Below the pieces are notes generated by a model. The model had not been told where the DNA came from and made no database searches. It saw only the letters and a list, made by a program, of their open reading frames with translations. From the NCBI RefSeq assembly GCF_003589595.1, contig NW_020654748.1, positions 5,726,259 through 5,790,258 on the forward strand: a DNA stretch of 64,000 nucleotides, given 5' to 3'. The position numbers and the translations under genes were made by a program. Position 1 is the stretch's first letter, and each line of letters begins with the position of its first letter. Shown here in pieces: positions 51,982 through 62,601 of this stretch. Source of the DNA: Hyposmocoma kahamanoa (Eukaryota; Arthropoda; Insecta; Lepidoptera; Cosmopterigidae).

Positions 51982-53445
51982 ATGACAGTAAAAAACCAAC
52001 CTAAAATACACAGAAATAAAATAAATTGTATATTAAACCTAGTGCATCAAAATATTCAAGGCATGAAAGGCAAAGAGTTAGAAATAGAATTATTTATTAA
52101 CTGTAATAATATGGATATTCTGTGTATTACTGAACACCACTTTCTATCAAAACATCAGTTCATGTTTAGCTTCAACAATCACCAGGTGGCTAGTTCGTTC
52201 AGCAGAGAAAAAGCTATTCATGGCGGCTCTTTAATTCTTATTAAAAATAATTTAAAATTTAAAGAACGTACAGATATTGTGAGCCTATCTATTGAGCGGA
52301 CTATAGAGATATCCTGCATAGAGCTTGAACGGCTTGTTATATTAAGCGTGTACAGACCCCCTCATTCATCTTACGAACTATTTGAAAAAATATTAGATGA
52401 AGTTATAGGCAAATTAAATAATCCAAATAAATATATTGCTGTTTGTGGTGACTTCAATGTTAACTTATTAGAAGATTCCAGTGCTAGCAGTAGGCTCATA
52501 TCATTTTACCAATGTTATAATCTTGTGAATCTTTTCTTGGAGCCTACTAGAATAACTTCTACTACTGCCACTTGTTTAGACAACATCTAGCCGCTCACGC
52601 GATACATGCAGCCCTAGACGCATACCACACCTAGAGGTGCCGGTGATAATTTTATACCGATTTATCGGATATCGAAGATATAACAGGTAAAAGAACTAAT
52701 ACTAATTGCTATTTCGGTAACAACTCTAGCAAACCATAAAGTTTTTAATGCCTGGGTCTGTCATTAAAAAAAAAATAAACAACTTCAAAAATACGTCACG
52801 ACAATCGTGTGTGTTATTGTTTAGGCTGGTGATTTCGGTGATTTATTTATTGAAATCATACCGTAAGTAGCGTATAAATGAATATAAATGATTATAAACT
52901 ATACTTTAAGGAGTAATTTCATGTTAAACATTAGAACCACTCAAACGGAATATTATCATATTTATCCAAGTACACCAAAAATTTCATTAGTGCTTTTTAA
53001 GTGCAGGATTTGCGGTATATTACTGCATTTTATTTGAGATGTTTTTGTTGTAGTACGGAAGGTATTTATTTAGCAATGCAGAATAATAATTTTTATTTAT
53101 AAAACCTTGTATTTAAACTGAATCCTTTTCTAATTTGCGAAACCAAATAGCCGTCATTTTGCTGTAAGATGAGCGCATCGCGTGAGTGGTTATACTAACG
53201 CCATACCTAGTAATAAATCTTTTATAAATAAATTAACTTCTGATCACTGCGGTCAATTGGCCACTTTTAATATAACTGTTGACAAAATGCCAAAAAATGA
53301 TATCACATGTGTTCCGATAAATATTGGTCGACTTAAAGCTTATACAAATAATGTAATGCTTAAACTAACTGACATTCCGTACGTTAACGATCCCAATAAA
53401 TTGTATATCCCAATAAGTTGTCAACATAGTGAAAAGTGGACGTGA
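51982..53445 (+). pseudogene. LINE-B apurinic-like endonuclease, split by insertion
   Basis: Nicks target DNA to start reverse transcription. From the ATG at 51982: LVHQNIQGMKGKELEIELF (Asn motif), DILCITEHHF (catalytic Glu), ILSVYRPPHSSYELFE, YIAVCGDFNVNLLED (GDFN motif) and ATCLDNI just before 52590. After the inserted element the frame resumes at 53191 with YTNAIPSNKSF and SDHCGQLATF (SDH catalytic motif). Removing the insert with one copy of the TA duplication makes the frame continuous. The frame then stops at 53443-53445, with the next part one frame over. Confidence 0.88.
52590..53190. mobile_element. 601-bp DNA element inserted in LINE-B
   Basis: Left GCCGCTCACGCGATACATGC and complement of right ACCACTCACGCGATGCGCTC share CC(G/A)CTCACGCGAT, a TIR of about 14 bp. 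TA flanks both sides (52588-52589, 53191-53192). The AT-rich interior holds no transposase. A TA duplication points to a Tc1/mariner-type non-autonomous element. The interrupted endonuclease frame sets both boundaries independently. Confidence 0.85.
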
Positions 53446-55403
53446 TAATGTTTTTAGGTCCAAAATCATAACTATTAATAATTCATTGAAATTTAGTGAT
53501 TGGGCGACTGTGGGAATTCACAAAAGTAGACAAAGGCTATATGATCTTTACGATGAAAGGTCTTATAACACTAGTAACAGTTTTAATGATTTTGTTAGGA
53601 AATATTCGAAAATGTTTAAACGTGTTTGTGTTGCAGCCAAAGCAATGTTTATAAATAATAAAATAAAAAGCAGCGCGAATGTAGTAAAAACGACTTGGAA
53701 TATTATAAACAGCGAAACTGGAAGGGTCAAACCTCGTAACTTAGATTTTCAACTAAAATTTAATGACAAAATTGTAAACACAGACGCAGAAGTTGCTAAA
53801 ATATTTGAAATTTTTTTACTGACATTCCAATTTTGACTACTAAGTCATGACTAAGTCGTTAAATTCATCTTCCATCACCGCCGAATCCTTACTAAAAGAA
53901 AATAATGCAGTTAGTATCACTAATTTAAGGTTCCGTCATGTATTTCCAAACGATATTGTTAAAGCCTTTAAGTCCATAAACATAAAAAATACTGTTGATC
54001 TTGATGGTCTTTCAGTCAGAGTAATTAGTTCTATAGTTGATTGTATTGCGCCTTACTTAGCCTGTATCTTTAATAAATGTGTTGATGATGGTGTCTTTCC
54101 TGACCTCATGAAGCAAAGTAAAGTTAATCCACTTTTCATCTGGTAGTATTTCTGACCCCACCAATTTCAGACCTTTATCAATACTACCAACTCTCAGTAA
54201 AATATTTGAAAAAATTATTCTAAATCAGATGTGTGCACATTTTTATAGTGATAACTTAATGTCTCCTAAACAATTTGGTTTCACTCGGGGTCGTTCTACA
54301 ACCGACACTGGTGTCGAGTTGATTAATCATATATTTGATGCATGGGAAGTCTCACATGATGGTATTGGTGTATTCTGTGACCTTTCCAAGGTTTTGATTG
54401 TGTGCACCATGATACACTGGTCAGGAAACTTCGCCATTATGGTGTGGCGGGACGTGATCTCCACCTTCTTAAATCGTATTTGCGTGGTAGGGTACAGAGG
54501 GTCGATGTTAACGGTACAAGATCATCAGGGTCTGCAATTAGCATGGGTGTCCCTCAAGGTTCAATTCTAGGCCCATTTTAGTTTTTAGTTTATATTAATG
54601 ACTTACCTAGCCTTATGTAGGGTATAAAACATGAGATAGTATTGTTTGCTGATGATACTTCCTTATTATTTAAAGTTAAAAGGCACCAATGTTCCTATGA
54701 CGATGTGAACAATGCTATATCTAAAGTAGTTGATTGGTTTGCTGTTAATAACCTACTTCTTAATGAGAAAAAAACAAATTGTGTGAAATTTACATTACCC
54801 AATATTAGAGAGACGGTTACAAACATTGTAGTTAGAAACGATAGATTGAATCTTGTGGATACAGTTGTATTTCTAGGTATAACGTTAGATGCTAAATTGC
54901 TATGGGGTCCCCATATAAGTAAGTTATCAAAACGGCTCGGCTCTGTAATGTACGCGATTAAAAAAATAAGGAAACTTTCAGACGTCGAAACCGCTAGATT
55001 GGTTTACTTCAGCTACTTTCACAGTCTAATGACATACGGCATTTTGCTTTGGGGTAATGCCGCCGATATCAATAGAATCTTTGTCCTGCAGAAACGTGCA
55101 GTTACGGCAATTTACAATCTGGGCCCCAAAGTATCTTTGAAAGATAAGTTTAATGAAATTAACATTCTTACACTAGCCTCACAGTACATTTATGAAAATG
55201 TAATTTATGTTAAAAGGAATAGTAATTTCTTTATGAAAAATAGTGACAGACATAACATTAATACGAGGAATAAAAATAAACTAGCTTTTCTTGATAGTCG
55301 TCTTCACAAAGTCAAAAAATCATTTAAGGGGCAATGTATACGCTTCTATAACAAATTCCGGTTGATATACAAATTTTGCCTTTCACGAGGTTTAAAACTA
55401 TAG
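53429..55403 (+). pseudogene. LINE-B reverse transcriptase and C-terminus
   Basis: Four successive frames: 53429-53836 (linker between endonuclease and polymerase, with WATVGIHKSRQRLYDLYDER), 53847-54146 (FPNDIVKAFKSINIKNTVDL and DGLSVRVISSIVDCIAPYLA), 54150-54570 (FRPLSILPTLSKIFEKIIL, QFGFTRGRSTTD, VFCDLSK, the motif A region), then GVPQGSILGP (motif B) in a shifted frame at about 54546, and 54642-55403 (FADDTSLLF motif C, VVFLGITLD, YGILLWG, RHNINTRNKNKLAFLDSRLH). An in-frame stop follows motif B at about 54580. Same family as the reversed scrap at 19705-19905. Confidence 0.88.
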
Positions 55404-55705
55404 TGAAACAAAAACTTTATACTAAAGGTTATTTATACAACTTCTGCGTACTTGGATGACAAAAATCCGTGGTAGTACCGGTTTAGCTCATGGAGGTAGT
55501 CTCGATCTCTGATGTTTCAAATAAAAAAAAATATTGTAAATATTATTTACAAAGAGCAACCCCTAGAGTTTCTTGCTCATTCTTCTCAGGGGAATCTGCC
55601 TTACGAATGAGCGGTAGAGTTTAACCATTGTGATGATTTCAAGTGTAATAATGCTTACCTATGAAAAACAGATTATTTTGAATTTGAATTTGAATTTGAA
55701 TATGT

Positions 55706-56277
55706 TGTTTAAATTGTCATAAAAGTACGCTACTCTATTTCTGTCAAAGACAAACAGAATTTTTAACAAGATTTTCTTGTTCTGGCCTACGCGGAGCATA
55801 AAACTTCATAAATATATAAGAATATTTTCTTAAAGCGTTAAGTGACTTCTAACATAATTATAACAATTAGGCAAATTGCACCCCCTTGCGTAGTGGTGGA
55901 ATTACACAGTTCCACCGAGATCGCACGCAGTCACAGAAGAATGATTTAGTTATTATAATGGCTTTTGTTCCTTCATATTATATTTAAGTTAAGTAAGTTT
56001 AATGTAAAGGAAACTTAGCTGGCAAAATTAGGTCCATGTGTAATTTTACAGTACAGTAATGTAAAAAAATGTTATTATACGTTTTTAGACTTTCGTTATT
56101 GTTCACTAAATGATTATCACTAATTATTACAGGATTCTTACCAAGGGACGTGGCGTGGCCTACAACTTGGCCACGTTAACGCGATCAATGTGGCTAAATT
56201 ATTGTACCCGTGCGTTCATAAGTTTTGAGACGAAATAAAAGTTACGTAAAAATTTAAAGAATTAAGTTATATTTTTA
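55706..56277. other. No recognised feature
   Basis: AT-rich unique sequence. Confidence 0.35.
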
Positions 56278-57048
56278 ACTTCAAAAAAACGAGGAGAGTC
56301 TCAATTCGACTGTATGTTCTTTTTTTTTTGTATGTTACGCCATAACTCACATTTGTGAACCGATTTTGATGATTATTTTGAAAGAGGGTACCTCAGAAGT
56401 GGTCCCATTTAAATTTAAAAAAATATTCTACCTCTAAGGGTGGCAAACTAAGAGATGAATCCGATTTTGCACATCATCAGCATCACCATATCAGCCGGAA
56501 GACATCTACTGCTGAAAATAGGCCTCCCCCAAAAATTTCCAGACCAGCCAATCGGAGGTGACGTGCATACATCGGTTACCCGCCGCCCTTACCAGGTCAT
56601 CCGTCCATCTAGTAGGGGGACGTCCCACTGAACGCCTTCCGATTCGTGATTTCCATTCGAGAACCTTTCTGCCCACTGCCACTTCAACTTGTAAATCCTT
56701 TGAGCTATGTCGGTCACTTTCGTTCTCCTACGGATCTCCTCATGATTAATTCGATCACGTAGAGAAATGCCGAGCATTGCTCGCTCCATGACTCGTTGAG
56801 TGAATTTGAGATTTTTTAATGAGACCCATAGTAGGTGACCACGTCTCAGATCCGCTGGCAACACGACTGCTCGAAGACTTTTATTTTCAAGGACTGCGGT
56901 ATTGCCGACAAGAAGACGTCCCGGAGCTTCTGGAAAGCTGCCCGATTTTACACACTTTCCGGTAACAGATTTCAATAAAACTTGGCAAATAGATGTAATT
57001 CCACTAACGATAGAGGTCGGACTTTTGATACTGTGTACTGAGATTATT
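56278..57048 (+). mobile_element. R1 element split by an RTE fragment
   Basis: The left part has AACTTCAAAAAAACGAGGAG, CTCAATTCGACTGTATGTTC and CTCTAAGGGTGGCAAACTAA. The right part resumes at TTCCGGTAACAGATTTCAAT, then ACTTGGCAAATAGATGTAAT and TACTGTGTACTGAGATTATT. The insert at 56474-56941 separates them. Confidence 0.75.
56474..56941 (-). pseudogene. RTE LINE 3' fragment with 13-bp TSD
   Basis: Minus-strand frame: TQRVMERAMLGISLRDRINH, RRRTKVTDIAQRIYKLKWQW, then after a shift GRMTW-like and basic Pro-rich words, and a 3' end with a (GATGAT)n-like tail (TGATGCTGATGATG on the minus strand). The flanking CCGATTTTGCACA (56461-56473) and CCGATTTTACACA (56942-56954) form a 13-bp target duplication with one mismatch. 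It is related to but clearly different from the RTE at 21447. 5'-truncated. Confidence 0.8.
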
Positions 57049-57099
57049 AAAAAATTCAAATAATGATATATATAGACACTAACCAACAACTACAAGCAA

Positions 57100-58090
57100 T
57101 TACTACTCAAAATGATCGCCTTTATTCCTAATACAAACTCTGAGATGTTCTGGCCAATCTTGGATCGCGACACGAATCTTCTCCAGTGGGTTCCCTTCCT
57201 TAATGAGGGCCCGCTTTAGAGAATCTAAGTTTGGGTGGGACTTTTGGCAGACCTAGAGCTCCAATTCAGTGCACAGATAATAGTTAAGTACGCTACGATT
57301 AAGACTGACGGAAGCCCGGCAAATTTTCCCTTAACAAAGCCTGAGTTGTTTTAACTTTATGAGCCGGTGCTGAGTCTTGCTGGAAAGTCCATTCTTTGTT
57401 GTGAATTAAAGTTTAGAGAGGAGTTTCACCACAGTCTCTGAAATGTCACTTTGATAATGTTTTGCTGGAACGGAGTGACACCTTCAAACGAAGCCTCCAA
57501 CAATACCATTACACTCGCCGCATGATGAGTACGCGAATTTCGTGCCGAAACTGGAACATGTTTGTTGCTTTTGGCATTAACTTGTTTTTGTTTCTTTAAT
57601 AATAATAACGCACCCACTCAACATAGCCCCTCACTAGGGAAACCCTGTATCGCGTGCTGTTATAGTTTTATCGGCTGAACTTTTCTTGGACCGTAAATGT
57701 TTTTTCCGACAGCGTTCGCGTCGTAATTTACGAAGGCGATCATTCATTAAGTGAACTTTCCTTCAACTGTAGGCTTTTACCTTGAGATCGTTTTTCAGTA
57801 TTCTGTTGACTGATACACGCGAAATGTTAGTCTGCAAAGCAAGTTTCTTTTGGGTGCAACATGGATTTCGGCGAAGTTACTTTCTAATTATTTTGGTGTT
57901 CTCAGTCCTTACAGACCGCGGTCAACCACTTCTTTAGCGATCTTTCAGAGAATCAATCTCCTTGTAACGTTTTATGGTGTAATATACAAAGTTGATTTCG
58001 AATTGGAATTGGTTTTTTTCCCGCCATATGTAGCGAAGTTGCAGTTGGTCGCACGTAACTGTTTTATTCTCTCAATCACGAGATAAATTA
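57100..58090 (-). pseudogene. Tc1/mariner-superfamily transposase, heavily decayed
   Basis: Minus-strand scraps in several frames appear in transposase order: REKIRQLRATNCNFATYGGK (N-terminus), TFRVSVNRILKNDLKVKAYS (HTH region), NSRTHHAASVMVLLEASFEG and VTPFQQNIIKV (MVWGGV-like region before the catalytic centre), PAHKVKTTQAL (after the catalytic QDSAPAH), and the C-terminus HLRVCIRNKGDHFE followed by a stop at about 57105. I know this C-terminal signature from insect mariner-like elements with a long D-D spacing. There are many stops and deletions. An R3 SINE tail lies within at 57600-57660. Confidence 0.65.
57600..57660 (-). repeat. R3 SINE tail inside the decayed transposase
   Basis: ACGCACCCACTCAACATAGCCC (in part), CACTAGGGAAACCCTGTATCG is the complement of the R3 3' end. 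The head is absent, so only the last 55 bp inserted or survived. Confidence 0.6.
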
Positions 58091-58664
58091 TAGAAATTAG
58101 TCATAAACATACAAATATAAACATTTCAAATTCAAAATTGAAAAAAATATTTAACAGCTGGCTATTTTATTGACTATTTTAAGTTTGTCTCGAAACTTAC
58201 AAACACACGAGAGACACTATCGATACGATAAGAAGAAGAAGTACTTCTTGTGATTAATTTGTTACAATAAGGTTACTGTTCAGAAGAGCGGTTTAAATAA
58301 TCTACGAACGTAACTAATCGACAAATATTATAATTTCGCTGTATAATTACACGTATAAGGGCGTGAAAACCTTGATATACCACTTGCTAGTATTTGCTAC
58401 TATTAGAAGCAAAAGTAGAAGGGATTCTGTGTTCCACCGAAACGTTCATGCATTAGAGGTGAGCAATCAACAATTATTCACGAATATAAACGTCATGTCA
58501 TGGAGGAATTAACTCTGTTAGCTCGTAAACATGTCCTGACTTTGATTTATTGCATTAATTCCTGCACCAGCATGGCCATAATCATTTAGAAACAAGTGTT
58601 TCAATAGATCACTATGATTTGTTTACATTATTGTATATATTTGCGACGTTATGTTGCGTCCTGA
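58091..58664. other. No recognised feature
   Basis: AT-rich unique sequence. Confidence 0.35.
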
Positions 58665-58829
58665 CCCCGTAGCATGGCTACGCATGATAGTCGCGACACG
58701 CGCGATAAAATTGGAACAAGCGCGCGCTATTAGCTGTCTCAATCAGATCTAATTTAGATAGCTAATAAATAGCGCGCGCTTATTTCAATTTTATCGCGTA
58801 CAACTGGCGAGACTATCCATGCTACGGGG
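58665..58829. mobile_element. 165-bp foldback element
   Basis: Arms begin CCCCGTAGCATGG on each strand and pair through GATAGTC, CGCGATAAAATTG and AAGCGCGCGCTATT to a centre around AGATCTAATTTAGAT. The whole element is an imperfect palindrome of two arms of about 75 bp. No coding capacity. Confidence 0.7.
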
Positions 58830-59069
58830 GCAGCTGTGAAACATTAAAGGACGTCTGAAGTAGAGATATGAAAGGGTGTACCTCATTTGTGTCAAAATCA
58901 AATAAACTAATTTTAATAGATATAAATAAATAAATTCTTCCCATAACTCAATTCCACATTATTATAATTCTCGTATATAATAACATCTACATTATAAAGA
59001 AAAATTGTTTGGTTTCATAATTTAAGTGCAAATTATACTCAACACGAAATTACTAACAAAATCACGCTC
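58830..59069. other. AT-rich sequence, no feature seen
   Basis: Nothing recognised. Confidence 0.3.
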
Positions 59070-59612
59070 CACCGCCAAGTAATCCGCACCAGCGCCTGAC
59101 CCATCGCAAATGTTGTAAACTTTCGATTAAATTTCCGTTATACTTGCGGAAGCACAAATGGAAACAGATGTGAAAAAGCGTACGGAACTTCCACAGTTGC
59201 AGAAATAGAAGCAGTGTGCAGTGATCTGTTGCATCACTAGTATTTATGAATTTCATTTAATAAAAGCACTTTTGGCGTATTACATGTGGCTTTATTATAA
59301 TGATACAACAGAAGTGTCCTAACGGAAACACATGTCAAATGTACATCTTAGCAGAAACGGAAACGACAGCGAATGCGGAAGCAGAAGAATAAATATTATA
59401 AAGATCTCAACGATATAGTTCCAAGTAGGGCTTGTGTTTGGTTTCATAATTACACACCGGTGGGGTAAACAGTACGCGCACACGCCTGATCCATCGCGGA
59501 CCGATAAGTTGCGGAAGCAGAAGCGAAAAAGATGTGGAAAAGCATGCGGAACTTCCGCAGTTGCGAAAGCAGAAACAGATGTCCGTTGCATCAATATTTA
59601 TTATACAAATGG
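59070..59612 (+). repeat. Two-copy local repeat, purine-rich
   Basis: Unit 1 (59090-59235): GCGCCTGACCCATCGCAAAT, CTTGCGGAAGCACAAATGG, GTGAAAAAGCGTACGGAAC, TTCCACAGTTGCAGAAATAG, TCTGTTGCATCA. Unit 2 (59480-59605): ACGCCTGATCCATCGCGGAC, GTTGCGGAAGCAGAAGCG, GTGGAAAAGCATGCGGAAC, TTCCGCAGTTGCGAAAGCAG, GTCCGTTGCATCA. Frames through it are by-products of the repeat. Confidence 0.7.
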
Positions 59613-60204
59613 TACTAAATAATATCTTAAAATTGAAATTGTTTTTTAATCAGCAATCAGACATAAGAAGACGTATACTCGTAGATAAGATTGTCGATCA
59701 AATTGAAAAACATTTAAAGTTGTTATAGAAACCAATATTTATTAGAGTACAATTTGTCTAATCTGACAATTATTGGTTGTTGCCACCTAACTCGACTCCA
59801 TCTTGTCTTAATAAATCAATAAAGTTGCCGATATGTCTTGATCAAGCGCCTTATGTCGCACTGCGAGCTAGTTAGATACTAATAAACCAGCTGTTTGCAA
59901 TTTGCATCTCCTCGGATTGCAGTCATGAACTTCTGATTATTTGAATAGAATTTCGCAGAGCAATAAGGAAATTATTCGCGCCAACGAGCAAGGGACGATG
60001 AGCAAAGCGAGATAAACGCCGCGCTTCTCAAATTATAGTGTGAAAACGGCTAAGCAACTTTTAAATTGATCCATGGTAAACAGCCGTGGTAGATGGAACA
60101 CAATAAAATGGTCGAAGCACCTTTACCAACATTTTTTTATGTTAGTTTGAGCATTTTAAAAGTAAAACAAAACGTAGGGAGTTAATTGCGCGTAGGCGTA
60201 GTTT
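59613..60204. other. Unique region, possibly conserved non-coding
   Basis: 59880-60050 (TTGCAATTTGCATCTCCTCG, AATAAGGAAATTATTCGCGC) is of mixed composition, without stops of repeat origin and not seen elsewhere in the window. No gene called. Confidence 0.3.
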
Positions 60205-60605
60205 ATCTTAGAAGCAGTAGAGATCTTTGTGAAAGGTTCGTCCAGGGAAGTACTGCCACCTTACCTATTTCTGCCATCAAGCAGTACTGTAAGCATTACC
60301 ACGTTCCAGTTTAGTAGGGTGCTGGTGAAATAACAGACGCATGGGACTCTTCAACTTATGTCTCAAAGTGACGGGCGCAGTGGCAGATTATTTAATCACA
60401 AAGATCCTATGGACACTGCCACGCATAAAAATAAAACTCGGAATGGCACTGCAACTGTTGTGGATAGGCGTGTCGCGTACCACCAGGCGCACGACTTGTT
60501 CGTCCCGCCACTTGGTATCATTATGAAAAAGTACAGCTCCTCCTGGAAAAATTCGTCCAGGGAAGTACTGCTACCGTACCTATTTCTACCGCCAACCAGT
60601 GTCCA
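60205..60605 (+). repeat. R2 full copy followed by R2 5' fragment
   Basis: 60210-60518 has all R2 blocks (GAAGCAGTAGAGATCTTTGTG in part, AAGTACTGCCACCTTACCTA, CAACTTATGTCTCAAAGTGA, CACTGCAACTGTTGTGGATA, CGTACCACCAGGCGCACGAC). 60533-60605 is another start (CAGCTCCTCCTGGAAAAATT, GGGAAGTACTGCTACCGTAC). Head-to-tail arrangement. Confidence 0.7.
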
Positions 60606-60704
60606 TTGCCACGCCGGGGCGACCGTTCTTAACCCACTGAGCTTCAGACCGATTCCACAGATCTTACGATTTTTTTATGTTTTAGACTATATAATGGTTT
60701 AACC

Positions 60705-60777
60705 TACTGCCTCCCAAGCGTCGTGGGTTCGAATCTGGGCTTGCAGATCTGAATTTTTCGGAATTTTACGTTTCGAC
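60705..60777 (+). repeat. tRNA-like SINE head
   Basis: TGGTTTAACCTACTGCCTCC and GTCGTGGGTTCGAATCTGGG (box B) with a box A remnant. No family body follows. Confidence 0.45.
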
Positions 60778-60995
60778 GACGCGACTGCCGAGGTTGAGTG
60801 GCTTGCAAATCGCTTTTCGTGATGTCGCCATCTCTGAGGTCCCAAGTTCAAACCCCGGCCAGGTCAACGCAGAATACTATTTTTCTATGTTGTCTCGGGT
60901 CTGGGCGTTTGTGGTACCGTCGTTCTTTGCGATTTCCATAACACCAGTGCTTTATTAACTTACTTTGGGATCAGAACAACGTATGTGATGTTGTG
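60778..60995 (+). repeat. R5 SINE, near full length
   Basis: TGCCGAGGTTGAGTGGCTTG (box A), AAGTTCAAACCCCGGCCAGG (box B), then GGTCTGGGCGTTTGTGGTAC, CGTCGTTCTTTGCGATTTCC and CATAACACCAGTGCTTTATT. Confidence 0.75.
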
Positions 60996-61004
60996 TAATT
61001 GTTT

Positions 61005-61255
61005 TTTATATTATTTTGCGAACGGCCTGTCTCGCAAATGGTGACCATAGTTGATGGATCTAGAAGTTCCGCGATGAGCGATCTCTTTATTCAGAGTGAA
61101 CCAAGGGGCATTGACTATTGCCCTCAGGATACAATTCTGCCCTCGTTGGAGACAAAGTATGCCTATTACTCATGTTTGCCATACCCCACAGCTGAATACC
61201 AAATGTCCAAATGGGTTTTACGAATGGGTTGTTGATCAGAAGTTGGTTGTCTGAT
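61005..61255 (-). pseudogene. Jockey-clade ORF2 C-terminal fragment
   Basis: Minus strand: LLINNPFVKPIWTFGIQLWG with MAN, then after a shift CILRAIVNAPWFTLNKEIAH. The words KPIWTYGIQLWG and LR-I-NAPWY are hallmarks of the region after the reverse transcriptase in Jockey LINEs. At least one frameshift; the 3' end of the element is missing. Confidence 0.75.
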
Positions 61256-61351
61256 ACTTATTTATTTATTTACATGCGAAATTTAATGTGAAACTTACCA
61301 TCAGCTTTTCAGTGAAGAAACCTGCACACATCTGCTAAACAATTTAATTAT

Positions 61352-61422
61352 GTGTGTGAAATTCCAATCCTCATTGCAGCCGTATGGGAACTACAGCTCA
61401 AGCCCTCCCATTGCGAGAGTAA
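61352..61422 (+). repeat. R11 SINE remnant
   Basis: GTGTGAAATTCCAATCCTCA, TTGCAGCCGTATGGGAACTA and AAGCCCTCCCATTGCGAGAG correspond to the middle and 3' part of R11. Confidence 0.5.
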
Positions 61423-61423
61423 C

Positions 61424-61445
61424 TATATATATATATATATATATA
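61424..61445. repeat. (TA)n microsatellite
   Basis: Eleven TA units follow the R11 remnant. Confidence 0.9.
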
Positions 61446-62357
61446 GGTATAATTACATTTATGTAAATGGTACCCTCACAGTCACTTAGCAACGTTAACG
61501 CAAAACTCGTAATTTCAAAAATAACGTAACAAGTCAAGTTCAAGTTTCTCTGAAAACTACCCCATTTGTCAGCGTCTATTCTGAGAAAAAGTACAGAAGA
61601 ATTTTATATTTTCCGCATGAGTTTTAAAATAAAAACGTGCACGCATTTCCTTATTCGAGCGTTAAATGGAGCATAATAAGAAATTATGAGATCGTGTATG
61701 TTAGGTACCGTAAATAACCGGCATACACAACAATACTCGTTGAAGAAGTATTGAGAATTTCTCCCCAGAGCGCGCGTCACCTTTTTCCCGAAATCATGTT
61801 TTTTTTTTTAAAAGTTCTTAAGCTATACAAGTTGGGGAATTCGCGATTGAACTTGTGTTTACCAGTTAAGAACACCACTAATACAGACACTGTGGAAATT
61901 GCTACATTTACAACGGGTAGAAGTTTTGATGTCGTGTTGGTTATGAGTCGGAGGTATCAGTCTGGTATTACGTATCGAGGGTCGGGACGTTAAGTAGGGT
62001 TGTAATAAATATAATCGTACTAAGGGTGACATTGTGTGTTCTTTTTTCACTTAATATTTTTCCTGGTAAAGGTCCCCGGAGGCGATTACATAAACAGGAT
62101 TCAACCACGACCTTAATGCGCCTAATAAAGTTTTACGAGGGACCCTTGGCAAAAACGTGAACGTTCCAAGGCGACAATGCTTTTATCTTTTCTGTTTTAC
62201 TGATTGTTTTGGTCTTCGAGAATTAGGCTAGAGGTTTGTATATTACTTAACTTGTGATTATGTCTTAGATGAGGATTCAACTTCGTACATTTAATGTTAA
62301 AGATCTTTGCGCTTTGTGCTACTTACATGTATCGTTTGCACTTCCGCATTTGTGGAG
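61446..62357. other. Unique sequence, possibly part non-coding conserved
   Basis: 62060-62180 (CCCCGGAGGCGATTACATAA, CCTAATAAAGTTTTACGAGG) is GC-richer with homeodomain-like TTTAC/TAATAAA words. Short frames at 61751-61993 and 61859-62050 overlap on opposite strands; neither is accepted. Confidence 0.3.
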
Positions 62358-62601
62358 ATATCGTCGGTTAAAAGGTAAAACTCACTAATAGCCTAATTGG
62401 CCAAAGGGAGATAATTAAGATTTTGTATTTTTTCATTATGAAAAATCACTAAAGGACTGGTATGTATTAAAACATGAAGGACACCACAGACTTACTGAAT
62501 TTTTCTTGTCATAGATGTTCTTCCCAATAAAGCAAAATTGAAAAAATCTAGTTTTTGAACAAAATGTCACTTAATGAGTTTTACCTTTTAACCGACGATA
62601 T
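62358..62601. mobile_element. MITE with perfect 27-bp TIRs (244 bp)
   Basis: The left arm (62358-62384) starts ATATCGTCGGTTAAAAGGTA and ends CTCA; the right arm (62575-62601) is its exact complement over all 27 bases. The AT-rich centre has no coding frame. ATA/TAT at the rim could be part of a short duplication. Perfect arms suggest a recent insertion. Confidence 0.8.

Larger units (their letters stand above)
51551..55705 (+). mobile_element. LINE-B, Jockey/CR1-group, broken
   Basis: A non-LTR retrotransposon of about 4.1 kb. Order: probable ORF1 tail (51551-51953), endonuclease (51982 onward), an inserted 601-bp DNA element, endonuclease end, reverse transcriptase in several shifted frames, C-terminal region to TAG at 55401-55403, a 3' untranslated region with AGGGGAATCTGCCTTACGAA, and a (TTTGAA)n tail at about 55677-55701. 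The tail and 3' region are typical of lepidopteran CR1/Jockey-group LINEs. The 5' end and target duplication were not found. Confidence 0.85.

Noticed and set aside
56589..57089. A 166-codon minus-strand frame as one protein
   Set aside because: Only its central part is RTE sequence; the start lies in R1 and the end is out of frame, so it is a chimera of two nested elements.
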